This document shows, piece after piece, positions 17,241 through 25,004 of a stretch of DNA of 64,000 nucleotides. The stretch covers positions 391,698 to 455,697 of the forward strand of contig NZ_QKZO01000001.1 of the NCBI RefSeq assembly GCF_003254295.1. Reading direction: 5' to 3'. The position numbers and the translations under genes are program-made. The notes beneath the pieces were generated by a model, which made no database searches, was not told the DNA's origin, and saw only the letters and a program-made list of their open reading frames with translations. Source of the DNA: Rhodobacter capsulatus. Its GTDB lineage: Bacteria; Pseudomonadota; Alphaproteobacteria; Rhodobacterales; Rhodobacteraceae. Each line of letters opens with the position of its first letter. Position 1 is the stretch's first letter.

Positions 17241-18476
17241 TCAGCGCGATTCGGCGCGCATGAACTGGCTCATCGAGGAGCCGATCTCCTCCGACAAGCG
17301 CATGATCGACTCGAGCCGGTTCTTGATGTCGGCGTGGAAGATGTCGAGCTGATCGATCGTCGCCGAAAGCCCGCCGCTGCTGTCGCGCATCCGCCCGCAT
17401 TCGACGCGGCCCAGCACCCGGATCGTGTCAAGCCCCAGCATCAGGCGGCGAATCTCGGCGCTGGCGCGAAACAGTTCCTCGGCATGGCCGACGGCGCGCA
17501 TCATCGCATCGCGCGTGTCGGTATAGGACCGCGCCTCAAGCTCGCGCAACAGCGCGCGTTCGACGTTCCAGTCGATTCCCTCGACCTGGGCGACATCGCG
17601 GAACCCGGCGTTCATTTCCTTCAGCACCCGGTTGGAGCCGAGCAGGAACAGCGCCCGGGCCGCCTGCCGCGACACCCGGTCACACAGGTTGTCGCGTCCG
17701 GCGACGAAACTGCGCAGCCGCTCGGAGATCACCAGCGACGAGGCCTTGTAATTCTCCGAGATCGCCGAGACCGGACCGCCCGAAGGTTCCAGCCGCGAGG
17801 CGACGATGCGCATGTTGTTCGGGATCGACTGCAACGCCTCGAAGCTGCGCAGAAGCTTGGTCTGTTCCTGCGTCACCCGCTCGAGCGACTTGTTCATGTC
17901 GATCAGCCGCTGCGTGCGCGGATCGGCCGGACGGCCAAGCCGCGCATCCCGCGCCGCAAGTTCCTGCCCGAGCGCGAAGGCCATGTAGCTTGTATAGCTG
18001 GAAAATCCCTCGGCCAGGGCAAGGGCGCGCAACTCTCCGGCGCTGACCTCGGGGTCGAGCCGTTCGGCCCGTTCGCGCGCGCTGAGTTTGGTGTAGACAT
18101 CGCGGAACCGCTCGAAAAGCGGCGTCGACGGCTTCAGCCGCACCGACAGATAGCCGCCATCGACCGGCATCAACACGGCGAAGACCCAGTAGATATCGCC
18201 GTTGCGGACGCGGTTCTTGACATAGGCCCCCATCGGATGGCCGGCGCCAAGCGCACTCCACAGGATGCGGAACACGCCGCGCGGCGTGTCGGGATGCCGG
18301 ACAATCTTGTGCGGAGATCCGAGGAGTTCGGACCATTCGAAGCCCGAAACGCGGTGGAACACCTCGTTTCCGGCAATGATCACCCCGCGCTTGTCGGTGC
18401 GGGAGTAAAAGAGCTCGTCAAAGCCGAAAGGGGCTTCGTTCTCCTGCGATTTGGAAAGGTCGGTCGGCGCGGTCAT
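17241..18476 (-). CDS. Aer-like PAS-domain protein without a recognisable output domain
   Basis: The product is 411 residues. Residues about 25-125 form a PAS domain of the aerotaxis-receptor kind (TDKRGVIIAGNEVFHRVSGF, LLGSPHKIVRHPDTPRGVF, YWVFAVLMPVDGGYLSV), a type that can bind FAD. The rest is helical, with SIPNNMRIVASRLEPSGGP at about 230-248 resembling the start of a chemoreceptor-like helical module. There is no membrane helix and no clear methyl-accepting hairpin tip. The start at 18476 follows CAGGGTAATC. It is divergent from an EAL protein, so it may be the redox or oxygen sensor of a c-di-GMP circuit; this is inference. Confidence 0.75.
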   Translation of the reverse strand: MTAPTDLSKSQENEAPFGFDELFYSRTDKRGVIIAGNEVFHRVSGFEWSELLGSPHKIVRHPDTPRGVFRILWSALGAGHPMGAYVKNRVRNGDIYWVFAVLMPVDGGYLSVRLKPSTPLFERFRDVYTKLSARERAERLDPEVSAGELRALALAEGFSSYTSYMAFALGQELAARDARLGRPADPRTQRLIDMNKSLERVTQEQTKLLRSFEALQSIPNNMRIVASRLEPSGGPVSAISENYKASSLVISERLRSFVAGRDNLCDRVSRQAARALFLLGSNRVLKEMNAGFRDVAQVEGIDWNVERALLRELEARSYTDTRDAMMRAVGHAEELFRASAEIRRLMLGLDTIRVLGRVECGRMRDSSGGLSATIDQLDIFHADIKNRLESIMRLSEEIGSSMSQFMRAESR

Positions 18477-18652
18477 GATTACCCTGAAGCTGGACACTGC
18501 AGCAACCATAGCGCGTCACGGTAAGCGAAACGTATACAACCGAAGGTTTATCTGGAAAGGTTCTCATTAACCACGCAATGCGGAAAGTGTGGCGCTTTAC
18601 CAGTTGTTAGCCGAAATCGCGGAATCTGGCACGGAACCTGATGGAGGGGCCG

Positions 18653-19495
18653 ATGTCGAAAATTCCGCTGTCGCTGCGCGAGTCGCTCGATCCGGCCGAA
18701 TCCAGTCCGCTGACGTTCGCCGTCGCCCAACGTGACCGGGAAACCCTCTCGATGGTCACCCGCGCCGTGGAACGCCGCGACGTGGTGCTGGCCTTTCAAC
18801 CCGTCGTGCAGACCCTTCGCCCCGACCGCCCCGCCTTTTACGAGGGGTTGATCCGGGTGCTTGACGACACCGGCCGGGTGATTCCGGCGCAAGATTTCAT
18901 CGGCGCCGCCGAAACCACCGAGATCGGCCGCAAGCTTGACTGCCTGGCGCTGGAAATGGGACTTCTGTCGCTCGCCGAGGATCGCAGCCTGCGACTGTCG
19001 GTGAACATGTCCGCCCGCTCGATCGGCTATCCGGAGTGGATGCGCATTCTCAACCGCGGCCTGGCGATGGACGACCGCATCGGCGAAAGGTTGATTCTGG
19101 AAATCACCGAATCCTCGGCGATGATGATGCCGGAGCTGGTCTCGGTCTTCATGCAGGACATGCAGACGAAAGGCATCTGCTTCGCGCTGGATGATTTCGG
19201 CGCGGGCTATACCTCGTTCCGCTATCTGCGCGAATTCTACTTCGACATCCTGAAGATCGACGGCCAGTTCATCACCGGCATCGCCCGCAATCCCGACAAC
19301 CAGATCCTGACCCAGGCGCTGATGTCGATTTCCCGGCATTTCGAGATGTTCACCGTTGCCGAAGCCGTCGAAACCGCCGAGGATGCGGCCTGGCTGACAC
19401 GTGCGGGCATCGACTGCATGCAGGGCTATTATTTCGGCGCGCCGACGATCATGCCGCCGTGGAAAGCGGCCACGACCCACAAGGCCGGGATCTGA
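18653..19495 (+). CDS. EAL-domain cyclic-di-GMP phosphodiesterase
   Basis: The product is 280 residues and consists almost only of an EAL domain. The catalytic set is complete: E64 (in YEGLIRV, an EGL form of the EAL signature), N118, E150, D180 and D181 (DDFGAGYTS), K201 (LKIDGQF), E237 and Q257. It should hydrolyse c-di-GMP to pGpG. No sensory domain or membrane segment is present. The ATG at 18653 lies 4 bases after GGAGGGG, so it is preferred over the ATG at 18641. It is divergent from the Aer-like PAS gene with 176 bases between. Confidence 0.88.
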   Translation: MSKIPLSLRESLDPAESSPLTFAVAQRDRETLSMVTRAVERRDVVLAFQPVVQTLRPDRPAFYEGLIRVLDDTGRVIPAQDFIGAAETTEIGRKLDCLALEMGLLSLAEDRSLRLSVNMSARSIGYPEWMRILNRGLAMDDRIGERLILEITESSAMMMPELVSVFMQDMQTKGICFALDDFGAGYTSFRYLREFYFDILKIDGQFITGIARNPDNQILTQALMSISRHFEMFTVAEAVETAEDAAWLTRAGIDCMQGYYFGAPTIMPPWKAATTHKAGI

Positions 19496-19521
19496 GACCC
19501 GGTCCGATGCCTCGATTTCTC

Positions 19522-19540
19522 CGCGCAACAAAATTGCGCG
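19522..19540. promoter_or_regulatory. Inverted repeat operator-like site upstream of phaA
   Basis: CGCGCAA-CAAAA-TTGCGCG has 7-bp perfect arms with a 5-base spacer, the same arms as the phaB site. It is 108 bases upstream of phaA, with CAATATTGCC following at 19550-19559. Confidence 0.55.
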
Positions 19541-19648
19541 AACCGGCGTCAATATTGCCAAATCTGCTTGACCTCCTGCGGCCTTTCGGCATGCTGCACA
19601 GCGGCAATGGGCGCCTTTGCGCCCGAAATCCTGTGAGGAGGGAACTTC

Positions 19649-20824
19649 ATGACCAATGTCGTCATCGTCTCGGCGGCCCGGACCGCCGTGGGCAGCTTCA
19701 ACGGCGCTTTCGCCAACACGCCCGCGCATGAGCTGGGCGCCGCGGTGATCGAGGCCGTGGTGGCGCGGGCGGGCATCGACAAGGCGGAGGTCTCGGAAAC
19801 CATCCTCGGTCAGGTGCTGACCGCCGGTCAGGGCCAGAACCCGGCGCGTCAGGCGCATATCATGGCCGGTCTGCCGATCGAATCGGCTGCCTGGAGCATC
19901 AACCAGGTCTGCGGCTCGGGCCTGCGCACGGTGGCGCTGGGCGCGCAACACATCCAGCTGGGCGATGCGGCGATCGTCGTGGCCGGCGGTCAGGAAAGCA
20001 TGTCGCTGTCGCCCCATGTCGCGCATCTGCGCGCGGGCACCAAGATGGGCGACATGAAGATGATCGATTCGATGATCAAGGACGGGCTTTGGGACGCCTT
20101 CAACGGCTATCACATGGGCCAGACCGCCGAGAACGTCGCGAGCCAATGGCAGATCAGCCGCGAGATGCAGGACGACTTCGCGCTCGCCAGCCAGAACAAG
20201 GCCGAAGCGGCGCAAAAGGCGGGCAAGTTCGCCGATGAAATCGCCCCCTTCACCGTCAAGACCCGCAAGGGCGACATCATCGTCGACGCCGATGAATATA
20301 TCCGCCACGGCGCGACGCTCGAATCGATGCAGAAGCTGAAACCGGCCTTCACCAAGGACGGCACGGTGACCGCGGGCAACGCTTCGGGGATCAACGACGG
20401 CGCCGCGGTCGTGCTCTTGATGACCGAGGAAGAGGCGGCGAAACGCGGTCTGACGCCGCTGGCCCGCATCGCCTCTTATGCCACTGCGGGGCTTGACCCG
20501 TCGATCATGGGCTGCGGCCCGATCCCGGCCTCGCGCAAGGCGCTGGAAAAGGCGGGCTGGAACGCCGCCGATCTGGACCGGATCGAGGCGAACGAGGCTT
20601 TCGCGGCGCAGGCCTGCGCGGTGAACAAGGACATGGGCTGGGACGTGTCGAAGGTGAACGTGAACGGCGGCGCCATCGCCATCGGCCACCCGATCGGCGC
20701 CTCGGGCTGCCGGATCCTGAACACGCTTGTCTTCGAAATGAAACGCTCGGGGGCGAAAAAGGGTCTGGCGACGCTCTGCATCGGCGGCGGCATGGGCGTG
20801 GCCATGTGCCTCGAAGGGCTCTGA
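19649..20824 (+). CDS. phaA: Acetyl-CoA acetyltransferase (beta-ketothiolase)
   Basis: The product is 391 residues. It condenses two acetyl-CoA to acetoacetyl-CoA, the first step of polyhydroxybutyrate synthesis and the entry to the ethylmalonyl-CoA pathway. Thiolase residues are in place: nucleophile C88 (QVCGSG), H347 (GHPIGASG) and C377 (CIGGGMG). A strong GGAGGGAAC precedes the ATG. phaB follows after 105 bases with its own copy of the upstream palindrome, so both genes are probably controlled separately by the same factor. Confidence 0.96.
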   Translation: MTNVVIVSAARTAVGSFNGAFANTPAHELGAAVIEAVVARAGIDKAEVSETILGQVLTAGQGQNPARQAHIMAGLPIESAAWSINQVCGSGLRTVALGAQHIQLGDAAIVVAGGQESMSLSPHVAHLRAGTKMGDMKMIDSMIKDGLWDAFNGYHMGQTAENVASQWQISREMQDDFALASQNKAEAAQKAGKFADEIAPFTVKTRKGDIIVDADEYIRHGATLESMQKLKPAFTKDGTVTAGNASGINDGAAVVLLMTEEEAAKRGLTPLARIASYATAGLDPSIMGCGPIPASRKALEKAGWNAADLDRIEANEAFAAQACAVNKDMGWDVSKVNVNGGAIAIGHPIGASGCRILNTLVFEMKRSGAKKGLATLCIGGGMGVAMCLEGL

Positions 20825-20857
20825 GACCCACTTTTTTCTGCAAATGCGAAAAACGGG

Positions 20858-20876
20858 CGCGCAACAATATTGCGCG
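20858..20876. promoter_or_regulatory. Inverted repeat operator-like site upstream of phaB
   Basis: CGCGCAA-CAATA-TTGCGCG has the same 7-bp arms and spacing as the site before phaA. Its core CAATATTGCG equals that of the mcl1 site. It lies 53 bases before the phaB start. Confidence 0.6.
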
Positions 20877-20929
20877 TCCTGCTTATTTTAGGTAACAGCA
20901 TTTCAACAAGGATGATCTGAGGAGGAATC

Positions 20930-21652
20930 ATGTCCAGAGTTGCACTCGTCACCGGGGGATCGCGCGGCATTGGCGCCGCGATCTCGATGGCGCTGAAAGA
21001 AGCCGGTTACACCGTCGCCGCGAACTATGCCGGCAATGACGAAGCCGCCGCGAAATTCACCGCCGAGACCGGGATCAAGACCTACAAATGGTCGGTCGCC
21101 GATTACGACGCCTGCGCCGCGGGCATCGCCCAGGTCGAGGCCGATCTGGGCCCGGTCGACGTGCTGGTGAACAATGCGGGCATCACCCGGGACGCGCCGT
21201 TCCACAAGATGACCCGCGAGCAATGGGATCAGGTGATCGGCACCAACCTGAACGGCATCTTCAACATGACGCATCCGCTCTGGACCGGCATGCGCGAGCG
21301 CAAATTCGGCCGGATCATCAACATCTCCTCGATCAACGGCCAAAAGGGCCAGTTCGCCCAGGCGAACTATTCGGCGGCGAAAGCGGGCGACATCGGCTTC
21401 ACCAAGGCGCTGGCGCAGGAAGGGGCGCGGGCGGGGATCACCGTCAACGCGATCTGCCCGGGCTATATCGCGACCGAGATGGTGATGGCGGTGCCGGAAA
21501 AGGTGCGCGAGCAGATCATCGCGACGATCCCGGTCGGCCGTCTGGGCGAAACCGGCGACATCGCGCGCTGCGTGGTCTTCCTCGCCTCGGATGATGCGGG
21601 CTTCATCACCGGCGCGACGCTGACCGCGAACGGCGGCCAGTACATGACCTGA
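20930..21652 (+). CDS. phaB: Acetoacetyl-CoA reductase (NADPH)
   Basis: The product is 240 residues. It reduces acetoacetyl-CoA to (R)-3-hydroxybutyryl-CoA for PHB synthesis and the ethylmalonyl-CoA pathway. It is a short-chain dehydrogenase: nucleotide-binding TGGSRGIG (8-15), NNAG (81-84), catalytic S134, Y147 and K151 (YSAAK). The C-terminal ANGGQYMT ending is typical of PhaB. The start is preceded by GAGGAGGAATC. A hairpin terminator follows. Confidence 0.96.
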   Translation: MSRVALVTGGSRGIGAAISMALKEAGYTVAANYAGNDEAAAKFTAETGIKTYKWSVADYDACAAGIAQVEADLGPVDVLVNNAGITRDAPFHKMTREQWDQVIGTNLNGIFNMTHPLWTGMRERKFGRIINISSINGQKGQFAQANYSAAKAGDIGFTKALAQEGARAGITVNAICPGYIATEMVMAVPEKVREQIIATIPVGRLGETGDIARCVVFLASDDAGFITGATLTANGGQYMT

Positions 21653-21676
21653 TTTGCTCTTGGCAAAACGGTTCGG

Positions 21677-21699
21677 GGCCCGCATCTTGCGGGCCTCTT
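21677..21699 (+). terminator. Terminator after phaB
   Basis: GGCCCGC-ATCTT-GCGGGCC is a perfect 7-bp stem followed by TCTTGC. The T-tract is poor, so termination may be partial. Confidence 0.6.
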
Positions 21700-21715
21700 G
21701 CATTTCGGGGGCCGG

Positions 21716-22582
21716 ATGATGTCACGCAACCAAGCCACGTTGATCGGTTTTTCCGCCGTCGCGCTCTGGTCGCTTCTGGCGCTGTTCACCGTGGCCTCGG
21801 CGCCGGTGCCGCCCTTGCAGCTCAATGCGCTGTGCTTTGCCATCGGCGGCGGCATCGGCCTGATCTGGGTCGCCGCGACGGAAGGATTCGCCGTGCTGCG
21901 GCAGGTGTCGTGGAAGGTCTATGCCTTCGGCACCGCGGCGCTGTTCGGCTATCACCTGATCTATTTCTCGGCGCTGCGTCTGGCCCCGCCGGCCGAGGCG
22001 AGCCTGATCGCCTATCTCTGGCCGCTGCTGATCGTGGTCTTTTCCGGCCTGCTGCCGGGCGAGCGGCTGAACCGGCTGCACATTTTCGGGGCAGTGATCG
22101 CCTTTGCCGGGGCGGCGCTGATCGTCGCCCGCGGCGGCATCTCGGCCAATGCCGAATCGCTGCCGGGCTACGGGCTGGCGTTCCTTTGTGCGCTGACCTG
22201 GTCGGGCTATTCGCTGCTCTCGCGCCGGATGGGCAAGGTGCCCACGGCCGCTGTCGCGGTCTATTGTCTGGCCACGGCCGTGCTGTCGGCGCTGGCGCAT
22301 CTGGCGCTGGAAGAGACGCTCTGGCCCAGCGGCGCCATGGGCTGGGGGGCCGTCATCGCGCTGGGGCTGGGCCCGGTGGGGCTGGCCTTTTACACATGGG
22401 ATGTGGGGGTGAAGCGGGGCGACATCCAGATGTTGGGGACGGCTTCCTATGCGGCGCCGCTTCTGTCAACGCTGGCGCTGATCGGAGCGGGGATCGCGGC
22501 AGCGTCACCCGTTCTGGTGCTGGCCGCCGCGATGATTGCTGCAGGTGCCTTTCTGGCCGCTTGGGGCAGTCGGCAAGGCTAG
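21716..22582 (+). CDS. EamA/DMT-family exporter, YddG-like
   Basis: The product is 288 residues with about ten hydrophobic segments in two EamA halves (for example LIAYLWPLLIVVFSGLLPGE in the first half). The layout and the AYLWPLLIV stretch resemble YddG, an exporter of aromatic amino acids; the substrate is not proven. Two adjacent ATGs (21716 and 21719) are both possible behind GGGGGCCGG. It is close behind phaB but separated by a hairpin. Confidence 0.8.
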   Translation: MMSRNQATLIGFSAVALWSLLALFTVASAPVPPLQLNALCFAIGGGIGLIWVAATEGFAVLRQVSWKVYAFGTAALFGYHLIYFSALRLAPPAEASLIAYLWPLLIVVFSGLLPGERLNRLHIFGAVIAFAGAALIVARGGISANAESLPGYGLAFLCALTWSGYSLLSRRMGKVPTAAVAVYCLATAVLSALAHLALEETLWPSGAMGWGAVIALGLGPVGLAFYTWDVGVKRGDIQMLGTASYAAPLLSTLALIGAGIAAASPVLVLAAAMIAAGAFLAAWGSRQG

Positions 22583-22609
22583 GGATCGGCCCCGGGGCCG
22601 ATCCGGAAA

Positions 22610-22783
22610 TCAGACCGCCACGCCTTCCAGCCGGGCGATTTCTTCCTTGAGCCGCAGTTTCTGTTTCTTCATCTCCGCGATTTGCAGGTCATCGAAGCTG
22701 GGCGTGCGAAGCGCCACTTCGACTTCCGCGGACAGAGCCTGATGTTTCTTGCGAAGTTCAGCGATATGCGAACTCACGGACAT
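22610..22783 (-). CDS. YdcH/DUF465-family small protein
   Basis: The product is 57 residues and nearly all alpha-helical: an N-terminal helix with IAELRKKHQALSAEVE and a second with DLQIAEMKKQKLRLKEEIARLE, the classic DUF465 pattern. Function unknown; such proteins are abundant small coiled-coil proteins in alphaproteobacteria. The start at 22783 is set by AGAGGAGA. Upstream, at about 22889-22900, stands CAATATTGCC, similar to the pha-type element. Confidence 0.8.
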   Translation of the reverse strand: MSVSSHIAELRKKHQALSAEVEVALRTPSFDDLQIAEMKKQKLRLKEEIARLEGVAV

Positions 22784-22906
22784 GGCAGTCTCCTCTTTCC
22801 TTGTTCGGTAGGTCGATTGCAGCACGTTTTCGAACGCTTGTCACGCGCTTGTCGTATTGCCGCGCGAAAATATGAGCCGGTTTCACCGAACAATATTGCC
22901 ACGGAA

Positions 22907-23668
22907 TTAAGGCGTTAGCGGCAGCGCTTCGCCGCAGCGCAGCACTGCTTGCGCAGCATCGGTGAGGTCTTCGGCATCGCCCTGATGCGCAGGCAGCGCA
23001 TGCAGCACGAAGGGCGCCAGAAGCCGCAAGGGCGCCTTGCCCCCCTTGCGCGCGGTCACGATCACCCGCCCCGCCGCGCGTCCCTGCCGCGCCGCGATCG
23101 GCAGCACCGAGACCGAGCCCCCCTGCCCCGCCAGCGCCGTCAGAATATCACCCAGCCGGTCGGCATTCTGGATCAGCGTCAGCCAGCCACCCGGCTGCAG
23201 CCGCCGCATCCCCGCCCGCACCCAATCGGCAAGCGGCGTCACCTCGCGCTGGGCCCGTTCGCGGCCCGCATCCGCCGCCGCCGTGCCGCCCGAGGCCGCA
23301 AAGTAAGGCGGATTGGCGATCACATGATCGTAATTGCGCGCCCGCAGCGCCGCGGGCATCCGCGCCAGATCGCCCTCGAACACCTCGAGCGCGATGCCGT
23401 TCGCCGCCGCATTGCGCCGCGCCAGATCGGCGTAGTCCGGCTGCAGCTCCAGCCCCGCCTGCACCAGCCCCGGCACCCGCCAGCCCAGACACAGGCTCGC
23501 CACCCCCGCCCCGCACCCCAGTTCCAGCACCGATTGCCCCGGTTTTGCGCCGCAAGCCGCCGCCAGAAGCACCGGATCCATCGCCGCGCGATAGCCCCGG
23601 CGCGGCTGCGCCACGGTCAGACGACCGTCCAGAAACCGGTCGAAGCTGCAGTCCTCGGGCGGAAACAT
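22907..23668 (-). CDS. trmN6: tRNA1(Val) (adenine-N6)-methyltransferase-like protein
   Basis: The product is 253 residues. It is a class I SAM methyltransferase with motif I VLELGCGAGVASLCL and the N6-adenine methyltransferase motif ANPPYF. The N-terminal part with TVAQPRRGYRAAMDPVLLA is the TrmN6/YfiC pattern of enzymes that methylate A37 of tRNA-Val. Exact RNA target is inferred. The ATG at 23668 opens with MFPPEDCSFDRFLDGRL, a typical start of this family. It follows the DUF2007 gene by 17 bases. Confidence 0.8.
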   Translation of the reverse strand: MFPPEDCSFDRFLDGRLTVAQPRRGYRAAMDPVLLAAACGAKPGQSVLELGCGAGVASLCLGWRVPGLVQAGLELQPDYADLARRNAAANGIALEVFEGDLARMPAALRARNYDHVIANPPYFAASGGTAAADAGRERAQREVTPLADWVRAGMRRLQPGGWLTLIQNADRLGDILTALAGQGGSVSVLPIAARQGRAAGRVIVTARKGGKAPLRLLAPFVLHALPAHQGDAEDLTDAAQAVLRCGEALPLTP

Positions 23669-23685
23669 CACTCTTCCCACAGCCC

Positions 23686-23898
23686 TCAGTCTTCCCACAG
23701 CCCGTTGTCGCGCAGAATTGCCTGCGCCAGCAACCACTCCGCATCGGCCACGGCCAATCTGCGCGGCAAAATGCCGAGGCTGCCGTCCAGAATGCTCATG
23801 TGGACGTCCCACTCAAAGGCCGTTATACCCTCGCCCTCAAGAAGGGCCATCGCCATGGCGATCCGAACCGGGTCGGTGGTGCGCAGAAGCTCTTTCAT
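23686..23898 (-). CDS. DUF2007-family small protein
   Basis: The product is 70 residues: MKELLRTTDPVRIAMAMALL, then GIxAFEWDVHMSILDGSLGI and RRLAVADAEWLLAQAIL. This matches DUF2007 (putative signal-transducing protein), a small alpha/beta fold with an unknown role. It is first in a two-gene minus-strand unit with the tRNA methyltransferase and is divergent from the prenyl synthase gene. Confidence 0.75.
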   Translation of the reverse strand: MKELLRTTDPVRIAMAMALLEGEGITAFEWDVHMSILDGSLGILPRRLAVADAEWLLAQAILRDNGLWED

Positions 23899-23970
23899 CG
23901 CTCGACTTAAGGGCAGCTTTGTCCCCCTGTCGAGACGGAAATTGGGCCGGGAAACTGGGAAGGAAGACCG

Positions 23971-24972
23971 ATGAGCCTCGACGACAAGGCGACGAAACCG
24001 CACGACCGTCTGGCGCAGGCGCTGGCCGAGGACATGGCGGCGGTGAATGCGCTGATCCGCGAGCGGATGAGTTCGGAACATGCCCCCCGCATCCCCGAGG
24101 TCACGGCGCATCTGATCGAGGCCGGCGGCAAGCGGCTGCGGCCGATGCTGACCCTCGCCGCGGCGCGGCTGGTGGGCTATGGCGGCCCCTATCATGTGCA
24201 TCTGGCGGCGACGGTCGAATTCATCCACACCGCGACGCTTTTGCACGATGACGTCGTCGACGAAAGCCGCCAGCGTCGCGGCCGTCCGACGGCGAACCTG
24301 CTTTGGGACAACAAATCCTCGGTTCTGGTCGGCGATTATCTGTTCGCACGCTCGTTCCAGCTGATGACCGACACCGGCAACATGCGGGTGATGGAGATCC
24401 TGGCGAATGCCTCGGCGGTGATCGCCGAGGGCGAGGTGCTGCAGCTGACGGCGGCGCAGAACCTGGCAACGACCGAGGACATCTATCTGCGGGTGATCCG
24501 CGGCAAGACGGCGGCCCTCTTCTCGGCCGCGACCGAGGTCGGCGGCATCATCGGCGGCGCCCCCGAGGAGCAGGTGAAGGCGCTTTACGATTACGGCGAT
24601 GCGCTCGGCATCGCCTTCCAGATCGTCGATGACCTGCTGGATTACGGCGGCAAATCGGCCGAGATCGGCAAGAACACCGGCGACGACTTCCGCGAGCGCA
24701 AGCTGACGCTGCCGGTGATCAAGGCCGTCGCGCTGGCCGATGACGAAGAACGCGCCTTCTGGAAGCGGGTGATCGAAAAGGGCGACCAGCAAGAGGGCGA
24801 CCTTGAGCACGCGATGGCGCTGATGACGAAACACGGCACGCTGGAAGCCACCCGGCTGGCGGCGATCGGCTGGACCGACACCGCCCGCAAGGCGCTGGCG
24901 AAGCTGCCCGATCATCCGCTGCGGCAGATGCTGGACGATCTGGCCGATTACGTCGTCGAACGGGTGCGCTGA
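23971..24972 (+). CDS. ispB: Long-chain trans-polyprenyl diphosphate synthase
   Basis: The product is 333 residues. Both aspartate-rich motifs are present: LLHDDVVDESRQRRGR (first, DDxxD) and QIVDDLLDYGG (second), with GGKRLRP at the IPP-binding site. It elongates farnesyl diphosphate with isopentenyl units to make the ubiquinone side chain. The small residues before the first DDxxD fit a long-chain enzyme. In R. capsulatus a homologue has been called solanesyl diphosphate synthase (sdsA). Start ATG follows GGAAGGAAGACCG. Confidence 0.93.
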   Translation: MSLDDKATKPHDRLAQALAEDMAAVNALIRERMSSEHAPRIPEVTAHLIEAGGKRLRPMLTLAAARLVGYGGPYHVHLAATVEFIHTATLLHDDVVDESRQRRGRPTANLLWDNKSSVLVGDYLFARSFQLMTDTGNMRVMEILANASAVIAEGEVLQLTAAQNLATTEDIYLRVIRGKTAALFSAATEVGGIIGGAPEEQVKALYDYGDALGIAFQIVDDLLDYGGKSAEIGKNTGDDFRERKLTLPVIKAVALADDEERAFWKRVIEKGDQQEGDLEHAMALMTKHGTLEATRLAAIGWTDTARKALAKLPDHPLRQMLDDLADYVVERVR

Positions 24973-25004
24973 GCGCCCGGCCCGAAGCCCCCGCCCGCGC
25001 GCCC

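Noticed and set aside
18548-20689. 713-codon minus-strand open frame
   Set aside because: Antisense to the EAL gene and phaA, both with complete active sites.
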